In this document: positions 8,626-20,734 of the stretch, piece after piece | Layout: the number at the start of each line of letters is the position of its first letter | How positions within the stretch are numbered: the first letter of the stretch is position 1 | NCBI GenBank assembly: GCA_023653625.1 | Contig: CM042894.1 | Coordinates: 21,445,081-21,509,080 of the forward strand | From: Triadica sebifera | Taxonomy: Eukaryota; Streptophyta; Magnoliopsida; Malpighiales; Euphorbiaceae | Direction: 5' to 3' | DNA length: 64,000 nt | Translations under genes and position numbers: made by a program | Notes under the pieces: generated by a model | Told to the model about the DNA's origin: nothing | Databases searched by the model: none | Seen by the model: only the letters and a program-made list of their open reading frames with translations

Positions 8626-9925
8626 CAAACCTATGGAGTAGCCTATTTGGAGACTTTTTCTCCAGTAGCCAAGTTGAATACAGTTCGAGTCTTTTTATCT
8701 ATTACAGCGAGTCTTGACTGGCTTGGTTTTACTGAAGGAGTTGGAGGTAAGGTTTACATGGAACCTCCGCCTGGTTTTACTTAAGGATTTGGAGGTAAGG
8801 TGTGCCAACTGAAAAAATCTTTATATGGACTTAAACAGTCCCCTAGAGCTTGGTTTGAAAGATTCACAAAGTTTGTTAAAAGGCAATGGTACAGTCAAGG
8901 GCAATCTGATCATAATTTGTTCACAAAAAGATCTACTGAAAATAAGATCTCAATTTTGATTGTGTATGTTGATGACATAATCTTGACTGAAGATGATTTA
9001 AAGGTATTAAAAAGACTGAAGAAATGCCTAGCAATGGAGTTTGAAATTAAGGACTTGGGTCAGCTGAGATATTTTCTTGGGATGAAGGTGGTGAGATTGA
9101 AGAAGGGTATTGTAGTTTCACAAAGAAAATATATACTTGATCTTTTAACAGAGACTGGAATGAGTGGGTGTAAGCCTTCAGATACTCCATTAGAAGTCAA
9201 TATCAATCTTGGTGAATTTAAAGATGGAGTCCTTGTAGATAAAGGAAAAATCAAAGATTGGTTGGGAAACTGATTTACCTATCTCACACACATCCTGATA
9301 TTGCATTTGCAGTAAGTTTGGTAAGCCAATATATGCACTCATCATATGAAGAACACCTTGAGGCTGTATATAGAATTCTTTGATATTTTAAAGGTACACC
9401 AGAAAAAGGTCTTCTCTTCAAGAAAAATTAGAAGAGAGGAATTGAAGTGTATACGGATGCAGACTGGGCTGGTTCCAAAACTGATAGGAGGTCAACTTCA
9501 GGATATTGTACTTTCCCTATGGGGTAATCTAGTTACTTGGAGAAGTAAAAAGCAGAGTGTAGTTGCAAGAAGTAGTGCCGAAGCTGAGTTTAGGTCAATG
9601 GCTCAAGGTGTATGTGAAGTTTTATGGCTACCAAGAGTTTTAGAAGAGCTTGATAGATTAGTTAACTTGCCTATGAGACTGTTTTGTGACAATAAGGCAG
9701 CTATTAGTATTGCTCACAATCTAGTCCTTCATGACAGAACAAAGCATGTTGAAATTGATAGACACTTTATAAAAGAGAAACTAGAAAAAGGGATAATTTG
9801 CACTCCATTTGTTCCTAACACATAACAAGTTACAGATATTATGACTAAGAGTTTACTACGACAACCTTTTGAAGTTCAAGTTAGCAAGTTGGGCATGATC
9901 GATATCTTTGCACCCACTTGAGGAG
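8626..9925 (+). pseudogene. Short-LTR copia pol remnant: RT and RNase H
   Basis: Plus-strand copia fragment. RT is recognisable from FSPVAKLNTVR through KKSLYGLKQSPRAWF, the catalytic YVDD (about 8963-8977) and KDLGQLRYFLGMKV; RNase H from YTDADWAGSKTDRRST through SSAEAEFRSM and FCDNKAAISIAHN to the end near 9925. The frame breaks near 9250, 9425 and 9480 and has a TAA at 8781-8783. The part around the usual VYMEPPPGF motif is abnormal: GFTEGVGGKV appears before it and a near copy after it, replacing the AFLNG block. The clade resembles Ale/Retrofit, but I am unsure. gag and integrase are absent; the fragment is cut at the Sirevirus 3 LTR. Confidence 0.82.
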
Positions 9926-9928
9926 GAG

Positions 9929-10170
9929 TGTTGGTAAATTAGGAAAGTTTGGATTTTAAGAATTAAATTCTATAATCAAGGATATATTTGATTATTTCCA
10001 AATCTGATTATTTCCTTGATTGTAGAGATTCCAAATTTGATTATTTGATTATTTTCTTTATTATAAGGATTCTAGGTTTTTCCTTCTCCTATAAATATGT
10101 ACCCTATTTTCTATCAATAACAAGAAAAAATATTCTAGTAATTTCTTCTTCTTCATATAGTTTTTCTACA
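9929..10170 (+). repeat. 3' LTR of the short-LTR copia remnant
   Basis: Starts TGTTGGTAAATTAGG immediately after the polypurine tract GAGGAGGAG (9920-9928). It has a TATA-like CTATAAATATG near 10090 and probably ends TTTTTCTACA at 10170, giving about 242 bp. The right edge is inferred from the point where sequence shared with the long-LTR copia family begins (about 10175). No 5' LTR is present. Confidence 0.6.
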
Positions 10171-10875
10171 TATTTCATTTGGATCTTATCCAAAATCCAG
10201 TTTATATTTTCTTCATTTTCACTATGCATGTGACCTAATAGATTTTCTGGTCATGTTAGCAGCTCAAGTCTCGAGAAGAATCCTAATCCAAATAGGATTC
10301 TATGAGTCAAACTCTTTTGACTCATATTTGATTTCTGTATCTAACAATACATCATGGACCACTCAATTAATAAAAAATTTAGTGGTTTGACTTTTAACAC
10401 TTCCATAAACAATTATCGTGCAATTCATCCTTTCACCAAGCTACCTCATTTGGTTTAGAATATGGACTGTGTATTAACTCTCACTAGACTAACTACATCA
10501 AATATAGTCTAAATGATATTAATTCTTGTCTATGAGATTCATTACTCTATTATATATGTCCTTGAATACTTTCTTCAAAACATGTCTACATCGGCCAAAA
10601 TTTTCTGAGTAATGATCTCTATATAAAGTCATAATTATACTCTCATTCGATTAGAAGTGGTAAATTCTCTATTGACTACTCAACTACCTTTGAATAAATT
10701 GTGTTATACCCAATCACCATCTTATAAGCAACCTCTCAAAGGTAACAAAAAATGGAATTAAAGTATAGAATTCGATATCCAAGATAACATTGAGCATTTC
10801 AAGTCTAAGGATACTTACACCATTAGTATGATAAGACTATCACTGACATTGAATAGATATCTATATGATTATTTT
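10171..10875 (-). repeat. Fragment of a long-LTR copia LTR
   Basis: Aligns by eye with 21310-22010, 14566-15200 and 51360-51975: the shared landmarks are GACCTAATAG, GAATCCTAAT, AGTGGTTTGACTTTTAA, CATTTGGTT and the block around ACACCATTAGTATGATAAGA. In those copies this order corresponds to the minus orientation. Both LTR ends are missing, so it is a truncated piece. Confidence 0.7.
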
Positions 10876-11403
10876 GATGAGTGATTTATGATTTTTATAT
10901 TTTATATCAAAATTGTGATTTTTTGGTTTTTTTTTTGTTTTTTTACATTATATTTTGTACATGTAGATTAAAGAGTTGAACTCTTTTGAAGTTATTTTGG
11001 TGACATCTGGTGCTATTTGTCTTCCATTCTCAAATTCGTAGCACTTGTCTATCTAATCGGTGATCAACCTAGCTGCATATTCACTCAATCGAGTAAATGG
11101 AGAAAAGCTACCAAATTTTGCATCAAAGGATTATGAGCTTGATCGACTAAACTAGCCATAGGCTGCTATTAAGGAATTGGTGAAACACCTGGATCTCAAA
11201 TGCTTGCAACAATGGATTGATCTTGAGCCCCAACATCTAGAGGACTGTTGCTATCGGCAACATTGTGTAGTTCTATCTCCATAAACCCTCACTCTAGTCC
11301 TACAATTGACAAAGAAACAACTCATGTTAGACTCATATGAGACATGTTATGCATGTGTAATAAACCCATTGACTCACTTAGTTTCAAAAATGCCTAAACT
11401 TAA
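10876..11403 (-). pseudogene. Gypsy leader and gag start, decayed
   Basis: Bounded on the right by a minus-strand primer site (11404-11415). On the minus strand, 11400 to 10980 reads as a short leader and then a gag-like start with several stops; I recognise no gag core. The first 100 bases (10876-10975) are a T-rich run with no feature I can name. The gypsy assignment rests on the primer site and adjoining LTR. Confidence 0.4.
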
Positions 11404-11415
11404 GTTCTGATACCA
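11404..11415 (-). other. Minus-strand primer-binding site beside a gypsy LTR
   Basis: The minus strand reads TGGTATCAGAAC, one mismatch from the usual initiator tRNA-Met site, three bases from the LTR edge at 11419. The same arrangement occurs at 52687-52697 beside a related LTR. Confidence 0.65.
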
Positions 11416-11418
11416 AAA

Positions 11419-12104
11419 TGTAACACTCTCCCACGTAATCAGAATTATCCCAACTATATGAGAGAATACCATTAAAACATATTGTGGAATAATCTGTTTC
11501 AATTAAAACTTTATCTTATGTTACCATATTACCATATTAGCCTTTGCATAAAAACAATAAAGTATACATATACTTTGATCCCATAAAATTAACATCATAT
11601 CTTAAAACCATATTTGAACTAAACTGGTTCGGTTTTAACAAAAATACATATCCTGAAAGATAAAATATGTACAAAAGTTAACAACCAAATATACCTAATG
11701 CTATGTACAAAAACAAAATGATGACATGAAAATTTCACTTACCTAAGGCGGTTTGCTCTGTGACCTCTCTATGGGCATTTTTCTCTTCTAGTCAACTCTT
11801 TCTAACTACTAGGCTCCAAACTTGCAAACAAAAAACACACATCCTAATTTACTACAAACTTAGTGGTATATATTGGTATAGAAATTTATACATGAATTCA
11901 TTCAAGTGATGACATATATATTTATGACATAAATATACATGTTTATGGCATTCTATCATGTTCATTAACAATTACTCGAATGCATGGAAAAACAAGCATT
12001 TTACCTTTTATTCATATATCATATCATAGGAGGAATCCCATCAATTTCATGTAAAATATGATCATATTACATAGATCATTATGCATTTTATCACAAACAG
12101 CAAG

Positions 12105-12155
<51 letters not shown>

Positions 12156-12956
12156 CTATATCAATTTTACTTTACTTCGCCTAAGATTCTAAGTCAGACT
12201 ATCCGATCACGGGTTGTGAAATAGGAACACTTTTCAAGCATTAGCCACCTATCCACTAACTGTGATAGTGTCTCTTCTAAGCTCTTTAAGTCAAAGGTGC
12301 TATCACATCCACCAGTTTAGGCATCGATTGATATGTACATTTTTGTGACTAGATAGGTCGGACTGAATCAAGCCAATCATGTTCATGATCGAAACAAAGC
12401 TGAATGGTTGCAATCTAAATTCAAACTGTATATAAGTGAGAAAACTAAATACAAATATGTGACATTGAATTCTACACAAAAATCGAGAAAAAAGGCTAAA
12501 TTGAAAATACACAATTTTTGGGTTGTTAGCAAGTCATGAACTGAGTACACCAGGATGTAGAGAATATAAAGATGAGTCTGTCAGTATAATTTTATGACAA
12601 AACTCCAAAGTTCAGGACACAAAATCAAATAAATAAAAGTTAAGGTTCGGTTCTATGATAATATTGGGAAACACAAATTTTGCTCTGGTATACCAGTCAC
12701 AAAACCGAAAATACTAGTATGTAGAACAAATTATACCATGAATAGACATATTTAATTGCAAGAGATTAAGTCATGTAGGGCTTGAAATTGAAGGGAATTA
12801 AATTTGAGTGTGGACTAATTGAAAAGACAAAAGTCAAAGGATCAAAAATGAAATTTGACATGATTAGAATAAAATAAAATAAATTAAAGAAAATTAAATC
12901 CTTACATGGACGCTATCTTACCTGATTGTAAAACGGAAGGGTAAAGAGGTATTACA
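11419..12956. repeat. Gypsy LTR region flanked by primer sites on both sides
   Basis: Left edge TGTAACACTC, right edge GGTATTACA, 1,538 bp. The left edge followed leftwards gives LTR end plus PBS for a minus element; the right edge followed rightwards gives LTR end plus PBS (12962-12973) for a plus element. One LTR cannot have two 3' ends, so this is probably a fusion of two inverted LTRs. A perfect (AT)23 run (12107-12152) inside could have been the crossover or fold-back point. No ORF of note. Confidence 0.55.
12107..12152. repeat. (AT)n microsatellite
   Basis: Uninterrupted AT dinucleotide run of 46 bases inside the gypsy LTR region. A comparable run (52801-52857, 57 bases) sits in the related LTR starting at 52705, so the repeat belongs to this LTR family. 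Confidence 0.95.
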
Positions 12957-12961
12957 TTTAG

Positions 12962-12973
12962 TGGTATCAGAGT
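12962..12973 (+). other. Plus-strand gypsy primer-binding site
   Basis: TGGTATCAGAGT, one mismatch from the standard site, six bases after the LTR end TATTACA, followed by AGGTTTAGGCAGTTCT, a string typical of the start of Tekay/Del-type chromovirus internal regions. Confidence 0.75.
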
Positions 12974-14565
12974 AGGTTTAGGCAGTTCTCAAATTGAAAG
13001 AGGGTAAAGTTAGTTATGAACATGCATACACATTTGCATTAGACTGACATGAAAAGTTTTATAAGCTGTTGTTCTTGGAGGTAGATAACTATTTATGAGT
13101 TCTGGGTAGTTATGAACCCCAAGATACGATAGACCCCAAGATGGGAACTAAAGGATTAGATTTTTCATTCTGCTAGTTTACATTTTGATATTAGTAAGAG
13201 ATATGTCGACACTAAGGTTAGCACCTTTCCCATTATCATTAATAGTAGAATAAGCAAATTTGACTCATACATGAGTTTTTAAACGGATGGTCATCTTACA
13301 CCTACAGTTGGTTGTATATGCATGAACAATGTCTGAGATGGTATTGTTTGAGTCAAGGAATATGGTACAGTGAGTTTAGTGGTAGGAAAAATGAAGATAC
13401 GCTAGTCACATAACAATAGTTTCAAGGCTAAAGGTTGCATTCCAATTAAGGTAATGTATAGGAGAATAGTAGATTATGAGAGCTTGAGCTTTAGAAGAAT
13501 GTACAATATTTCAATTCACATTTGGGAGCATAGTGTATTGTTGAATGAGTGCAAACATGTAACCCTACAAAAATGTAGAACATATAGTGCATAGTAAAAT
13601 CTGATAGAATCTTCATTGCTCAGGAATGATACCATTTGAGACATAAAGTACTTAATGTAATTCAACATAGGGAAAGATAGAAACTTGAAGATACTATGTA
13701 GTGGTTTAGGGTGAGTAATTTCTGACAGATTTGACAAAATTCCCATTCCATAAATTTGATATCAACAAGGAATGAATCGGTTGGCCCAATATGGTACAAT
13801 AAATAATTATATGGCTATGAAGGGTGCATGTAAAATTACGGAGTGAGATGATATGGTAGTATAAAGTGAAAGAGAGAAATTACCAACTAATGTGATCTCC
13901 ACTGCAAATGGTCCAAGGACTATGGATATGATGACAAAATCTTTAGACCATATCTATATCAGCTTGTGTTAGTGATTATTGATGACATATTGGTATACTC
14001 TAGAGGGCAAGAGAAGCATGATTGACATTTGAATATCGTGCTTCGGACTTTGAGGGAGAAATAGTTATATGTTAAGTATCAAAATGTAAATTCTGGCTAT
14101 AAGAAGTGGGTTTTCTTGGTCACTTTGTATAAGTTAAAAGTGTTAGAATTGACTCTAGCAAGATAAAAGCTATCCTCAATTGTAAGCCACCCCAGAATGC
14201 GATAGAAATTAGAGGTTTCCTTAGGTTATTAGGTTATTATAGATAGTTCATGAATGGATTATCATCTATAGTTGCACCCATGACATAGTTGATTTAAAAG
14301 GATGTTAAATTAAATGGATAGATAGGTGCCAGAATAGTTTTGATCAGTTAAAATTCATGTTGAAAGAGGTACTAGTTTTGTCGTAACCCATTACAAAAAG
14401 GATTTTATGGTATAAAGTGATGCATCATAAAATGGTTTAGGTTGTGTACTATTGCAATATGGTAAAGTGATAGCATATTCCTCTAGATAGTTAAAGCCAC
14501 ATGAGCTGAATTATTAGACACATGAGTTTGAATTGGCAGTTAAGTTTTCTAGTAATATTGGCAGT
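12974..14565 (+). pseudogene. Plus-strand gypsy internal remnant with RT and RNase H
   Basis: The first kilobase (12974-13900) is too decayed to read; I see no domain in it. From about 13930 gypsy RT is recognisable: RPYLYQLVLVIIDDILVYS (catalytic IDD near 13975-13990), then HLNIVLRTLREK. RNase H starts near 14405 with YSDAS-like sequence and runs through LGCVLLQYGKVIAYSS to an ELAV block, cut at about 14565 by the next copia LTR. Many stops and shifts are present. Gag, protease and most of RT between 13000 and 13900 seem deleted, since the spacing is far below the 2 kb of the complete element at 31081-33320. Confidence 0.65.
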
Positions 14566-15510
14566 TCATGTCTTAGGAGGAATCCTAATACAATTAGGAT
14601 TCTATGAGTCAAACACTTTTGACCTATAATTGATTTTCAATCAATTTTCGTTAACGTAGTAGATCATGAGCGGTATCTAGCAACATGTTATGATTGTCAA
14701 TTAACTAGAAAGTCAGAGGTTTGACTTTAAAATCTTTCATAGACAATTACCATGCATTTTATTATTTTCACCATATTATACCTCATTTGGTTCTAAGCAT
14801 GAATTGTGTGTCATTTTCCACTAGAATGACTGAATCACATCTAGTCCAAATAATATTAGTTCTTATCTAGGAGACTCATTACTCTATTAGACATGTCCTC
14901 AAAGAATTTTTTCAAGACTTGTCTATCTCGATCAAGGATTTCTGAGTAATAATCTCTACAAAAGGCCATATGTATATTTTCTTTCTATCAGGAGTGGTGA
15001 TTCCTTTATAGACTCCTCAAATACCTTCAAATGGCTCACTAAACACCACTTTATGAGTAACCTCTGAGAGGGAACAAGGAATAGAGTCAAAGTATAGGAT
15101 TCGATATGCGAGATAAGCTTGAGCATCAAGTCTAAGGATACTTGCACCATTGCTATGATGAGACTATGGTTGACATTGAATAGATATCCATGTGATTGTC
15201 TTATAGTAGGTTATTCAATGTGCTTATCTATTCTAATAGGGATCCACATGATAACTCTAAATATCTCATGTCTTCAGCTTGTGAGATCAGTTGCTTGATC
15301 TAGTCAAGTAGTATAATATGTGCTAGTCTATCCAGATTAATATTGTCCCATCTTATTAATCCTATGACTAGACATAATTTAGGTATAAATAGAATTGTAC
15401 ATGATAGGATTCTCATTGTCATAATCTCATTATGATTTTCTTTATATTGTGTTAACGTACTAAGGACTTGATTAAATGGTTTAAGATCTAAATCAAATTC
15501 ATATATGGAT
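14566..15510 (-). repeat. Truncated 3' LTR of a long-LTR copia element (minus)
   Basis: Matches 21363-22190 plus 24548-24680 in the 5' LTR of the same element, in the same orientation: GGCAGTTCATGTCTTAGGAGG at the left, CAAATTCATATATGG at the right. The outer end (left) is cut in the preceding gypsy, and the right joins directly to pol sequence at about 15510; the polypurine tract and all of RNase H are gone. Confidence 0.75.
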
Positions 15511-18504
15511 CCAATAGCTGAAGCATACAAAATCCTACTCATGCATGCTCGTCCATCTTGTGTCTTTAGACACATAGATTTAAAGAGGGTAATCCTATGA
15601 GTCACTAGTGTAAATACTCTCTTCGGCTATTCCATCCTAAACCCTTTTAACATCTTATCTATGTATGTAGACTAAAAAAGACTAAACAATCTTTTAAATC
15701 TATCTCTATAAATCTTAATCTCCAATATATAAGTCATTTTTTTGAGTTTTTTTATAGAAAAATTCTTAGAAAGCCAAAATTTGACAGATTAAAGAGCTGA
15801 GATGTTGTTTCCTATAAGTAATATGTCATCTGTATATAACACTAGGAATACAAGTGCACTCCCATTAACCTTTTTGTAAACACAAAGTTCATCCATATTT
15901 TGTGAGAAACCAAACTCTTTGATTGTTGTGTTAAATCAGATGTTCTAACTCCGAGATGCTTTCTTTAATCCATAAATGGATCTTTGCAATTTGCATACCT
16001 TTTTCCATGACTAGATATGAAACTCTCAGTTTGTATTATATACACATCCTCAGTCAAATTTCCATTAAGAAAATATGTTTTCACATCCATTTGTCAAAAC
16101 TCATTATCATAATGAACAATAATGTCTAGGAGTATCCTGATGGATTTGAGCATAGCAACTGGAGAAAGGATTTTGTTATAATCAAATTCTTGTCTTTGAC
16201 AATATCTTTTAGCTACCAACCTAGCTTTATAGGTAACTATATTACCTTTTATGTCAGTTTTCTTTTTGAAGATCCATTTGCACCCAATGAGCTTTATCCC
16301 CTCAGGTAACCAAAGTTTGTGCTTGGTTTTCATACATGAAATCCATCTCTGACTACATGGCTTTTAACCATCTATCAGATCCTGAACTATTCATAACTTT
16401 TCCATAAGTAGAAGGCTCATCATCCTCCATGAGCAATACATCATTTTGTTCACTTATAAGAAATCTATATCTCTCGAGAACAATGCATATGCTACTAAAT
16501 CTATGAAGTTCTTGTGTTTCAGAAGGTATAATTATTACTTCATCTATATAGGTAACATATTTAGGTTCAGTAAGTTGATTTGCATTTTTTTGAGAATTTT
16601 GAACTTCATTAAGTTCAATATTGCTCTCATTGAAGAAGATAACACGTGTTTTAGAAGAAACTCTTTCTCTAAGAAAACAACATGTTTTGAAACGAATACA
16701 TTTTGTTCCAAAGGGTGGTAGAATTGATATCCAAATGATTGTTTTGGATATCCCACAAATAGACATTTATCATACTTAGTTTCTAGCTTGTTTAACATTG
16801 TCCATCTCACATAAGCAAGATAACCTCATACTTTTATGTGTGAAAGAAATAGCCTTTTGTTATTTCATATCTCATATGGAGTAATATCAACTGACTTAGA
16901 AGGGATTCTATTTAATATAAAAAGTAATCTTTAGTGCATGACCCCAAAAGTACTTAGGTCTACAAAGCTCATCATTGAACTCACCATGTCTAACAAGGTT
17001 TGATTTCTTTTTTCAGCCACACCATTATGTTGTTGTGTGTAAGGTGGAGTCCAATGAGATAAAATCCCATTATCTCTTAGATAACCTTGAAACTCTTTAC
17101 TTTAGTATTCTCTATATCGATCTAATCTAAGTGTTTTAATACTTTTGCCAAGTTGTTTCTCTACTTTATTTTTGAATTCCTTGAACTTTTCAAAGGCTTC
17201 ACATTTGTATCTCATTAGGTACAAATATCCAAATCATGAATAATCATCAATTAAGGTAATGAAGATGGTAAAACCATCTCTAGTGTACACTAACATTGGA
17301 CCACTTATATCTATATGTACAAGATCTAATAGCCTATTGGAATGTTCACCCTTTTTACTAAAAGGTGATTTTGTCATCTTGCCTAGAAAATAAAATTTAC
17401 ATGTGTTATATGATTCATATCAAATGACCTTAAGTCACTATTCTTGTGTAACTTAGTCATGTGCCTCTCATTTACTTGGCCTAGGTGACAATGCCATAAA
17501 TATGAGGGTTCTAGGTTATCCTACTTTTTCCTTTTATTATTGATAATGAGGATTGAATTAGACATGTGAAGAATATAAATTACATTGTATAATGCACTCG
17601 TTCCATAAAGAATATCATTCAACCATATATAGCAGTCATTGCCATTAATAGTTAAAATGAAAACCTTTTCTATTTAAATAAGAAACAAAAATAATATTCT
17701 TAGTTAAAACTAGAACATAATAGCAATTATCCATTTTTAATACAAGCCCACTAGGGAGTGTCAATACATAAATTCCTACATCTAATGCAACAATTCTTGC
17801 TCCATTACCAACACGTAGGTTTAACTCTCATTTCTTGAGTTGTTTATTATTTCTTAGGCCTTGCATATTTGTGCATATGTGAGACCCACATCCGGTATCT
17901 AATACCTATGTATTGTCATTAGAAACAATATTAACCTCAATAACAAATATGCTTGAAGTAGAAAGTGCATATAATATCTTATCCTTCTCATTCTTGAAAG
18001 ACTCTAGATAGACTTTGTAGTTCTGCTTCTAATGGTAACTTTTGCCAAAATGGAAGCAAGTCCTTCTGAGTCCATATGGTTGTCTTTCTTTTCCATCTTT
18101 AATGCATGTTGCACTGAAGATGTCCCCTCTACGATCTTGGAGCAGATGAGCAACTTAGATATGTCATATTGCTCAGATTGAGCTTGCTTATCAAAATACT
18201 CCCTTAAATGATACACTATGGTATTTGCATTTATATTCTCATGTTTCTTTTGAAGCTTGGGAGACATAAAGGTGTGCATAATGCAACTCGCCAACTCACT
18301 ATCATCCACATGCTTCTTGTATGATAATTGTTCATCAACAAATGTGTCATTAGTAGAAGAGGAGGGAAGCAGTTCTTCCAAGACATAAGCTATTTTTTTT
18401 TGGCTTTAGTAACAATTCCCAAATTCCTTAGCCAATCAACGAAGTTTGGGCAATTCAATTTATTGGATTTCTAAAATTGAGTGTAGGTTCACATTTGATG
18501 ACAT
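15511..18504 (-). pseudogene. Long-LTR copia gag-pol (minus), heavily broken
   Basis: Reading leftwards: gag from ATG 18504 through DEQLSYKKHVDDSELASCIM to about 18004; a region without an identifiable zinc knuckle; a GAG-pre-integrase and integrase stretch (about 17900-16860) readable only in pieces; the integrase C-terminal block CLFVGYPKQSFGYQFY (near 16740); the RT start IGCKWIFKKKTD and KARLVAKRY (16290-16190); RT core with YTDDILLIGN (about 15845-15815); and the post-RT motif RACMSRILYASAIGSI (15560-15520), where it fuses to LTR. Many stops and frameshifts. Its relatives are at 56310-59544 and 62126-63705. The clade may be Angela/Tork; low certainty. Confidence 0.8.
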
Positions 18505-20720
18505 GATTCTAGCAACTTAGATATAAAGAAAGATAATGTTAAAGTATGTACTACATGCATGAATATTAGGTCTTTAATAAATGTGAATTATTACTCCTAC
18601 TATTTTATTGCAAACCCATAGTCCTCATTATAAATCCAATAGAACCTGTTTGTAAGCTCTCGTAGTGGGTCAGTATCCAACATCATTATGAATGATCTTG
18701 GATGTGCCCAATAAGTCATCTTAGGTCAATTGGTAGGTATATCATACCAATTGCATTTATTTATGCAACTATTGAATCATTGGGCTATCAACTTTTGATG
18801 TCTTCATATCTCATAGACGCTAGCCCAGCCTTGCCTTTAATTCATATTGACCTTGGGTGTATACAATAAGTCAATGTAATAGGCTAAAGTCAACCTATTA
18901 ATCATGAAATCATATTTTGATAGTATGAACATATTATTGTAAAGCAGGATTGGGTGTTCCTAACAACCTAAACTCTAAAAAAAACTCAGGTTCATGCAAT
19001 ATTAATGGAAAACATTGGCCTTAATATAATTTATGAGGGATTTTCTTTAATTAAGTCTCATCATGATTGTTTAGCATGCATAATATGTCCATTCATCACA
19101 TCTAGATATATAAGATAATTACTTTAATTATATGGTCATGATTATGAATATATCTAACATCAATCCTTCGAGCCATGAAAGGATTGACTAGGTCTCACTT
19201 AGGTAGATGCATAAAATTACAACACCAAAATAAAAGATAATTTCCTATTCTAATGCTTTTTTACTTTTGACACCATCTCATTAGCTTCTTACTCCTTTTC
19301 ATTTAAATTCTATTATAATCCGAGGTAATCTAATTGCATAATTCTTTCATAAGAAAACCTCAAGTTATATTTGAAGAGAGTGATATGAGAAAAAGAAATA
19401 CAATAAAGAGAATAAAGAAGACAAAGACTTGCAAGCCCTATTTACCAAAAACAAAAATCCATACATGAACAATCACATTGGACTAGTCCATAATCATCAT
19501 ACCATCATGCCATTCCATACACCATTAGCATGCATTCTCTAATGCATAAATAAAGATAATCTATTAAAGTAACAATTTGGGTTCCCTTTATTTCCACTCT
19601 TGAAATATTATTTTGATTGTTTGGCCTTTAATAAAATTCATCATATATCTATTATTTAATCTCATTAATTGAATATATAAACATTTAGAAACACTTTTTA
19701 GAAGAAAATCATGCAAATTAGGCATACTTGATCATATAAAAAAGTTTCCTAAAATTGTCTATTTTACTAACTAGATTACTACCAATTTAATGCATGTAAC
19801 TTATAAATTTGAATTTAATAATTAAATCACAGTAAAATTCAAATTCAAATATGACCAGTAGTTGATTCATTATTAAATTACCTTAATTAGATATTATTTT
19901 GATGCCAAATAGGATTAAACAATCCTAATTACAGTTGCATACTATAATCCTAGTTATTAGAAAACTCTAATTGAATTCTATTTGAAAATTTTCTAAAAAT
20001 TATAGAATTCATTCTCATCATTATAAGAAACTTATAATTAGTTTAAACTAATTAAATTCATTAATTAGACAATCTAAATCGTTAAAAACTTGCAAACTAA
20101 TTGCTCAAAAATTACCTAAATTGAATCTTATATAAAGTAGGACTCTTTAGGAACTTAAGCACGCATTTAATTTGACTTTAGCATACAATTGATATCAAAA
20201 TAACATTATGAATATCTCATAAATATGAAATTAAATTTTTTATCATGAAATTACATTATATTAAATCAAATAATACAAAATAGTCCCATCTCATGGTAGA
20301 TTTTTACCCTATTTACTAGTTTTGTTTGTCCCCTGATTAAAAATGATTTTGTATCAATTAAGTAATTGCAAAGAAGCTAAAAAAATATTATAAATATATC
20401 ATAATCTTGTTTGAATAATCTAATTAATAAGCTAAATTCGAACAGTACAAAAAAAAAACTCAATTGGCTGTATTAGGTTTCATGAACTATAAAATTTCAG
20501 CAATATGCATAATTTCAAATTTCATATTTAAATATACTTTAAATCATTCTATTATCATCAAAAACATATAATATCATCACATTAACATTTATTGAATGAA
20601 AAAAATTTGAGGCAAAACACAATCAAATTAGTTTTTAACATAAGGAGGGAATCCAAGTTGTTCTTTTTCAATCAATCTCATTGATACTTCAATTAAATCC
20701 AAAATTAATTTACATAGGGT
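18505..20720 (-). other. Long untranslated leader of the long-LTR copia element
   Basis: About 2.2 kb between gag and PBS, AT-rich, with no long ORF on either strand. It is not random decay: the same order of blocks occurs before gag in the plus-strand copy (54117-56309), for example the AACAACTTGGATT block (20655 region, 54120), the direct comparison of 20480-20530 with 54250-54310, and the TGGTCATGATTATG block (19135, 55672). A conserved long leader in a family may hold packaging or translation signals. Confidence 0.65.
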
Positions 20721-20733
20721 GGCTCGGATACCA
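20721..20733 (-). other. Primer-binding site of the minus long-LTR copia element
   Basis: The minus strand reads TGGTATCCGAGCC, one mismatch from the tRNA-Met site TGGTATCAGAGCC, one base from the LTR edge at 20735. Confidence 0.8.
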
Positions 20734-20734
20734 T

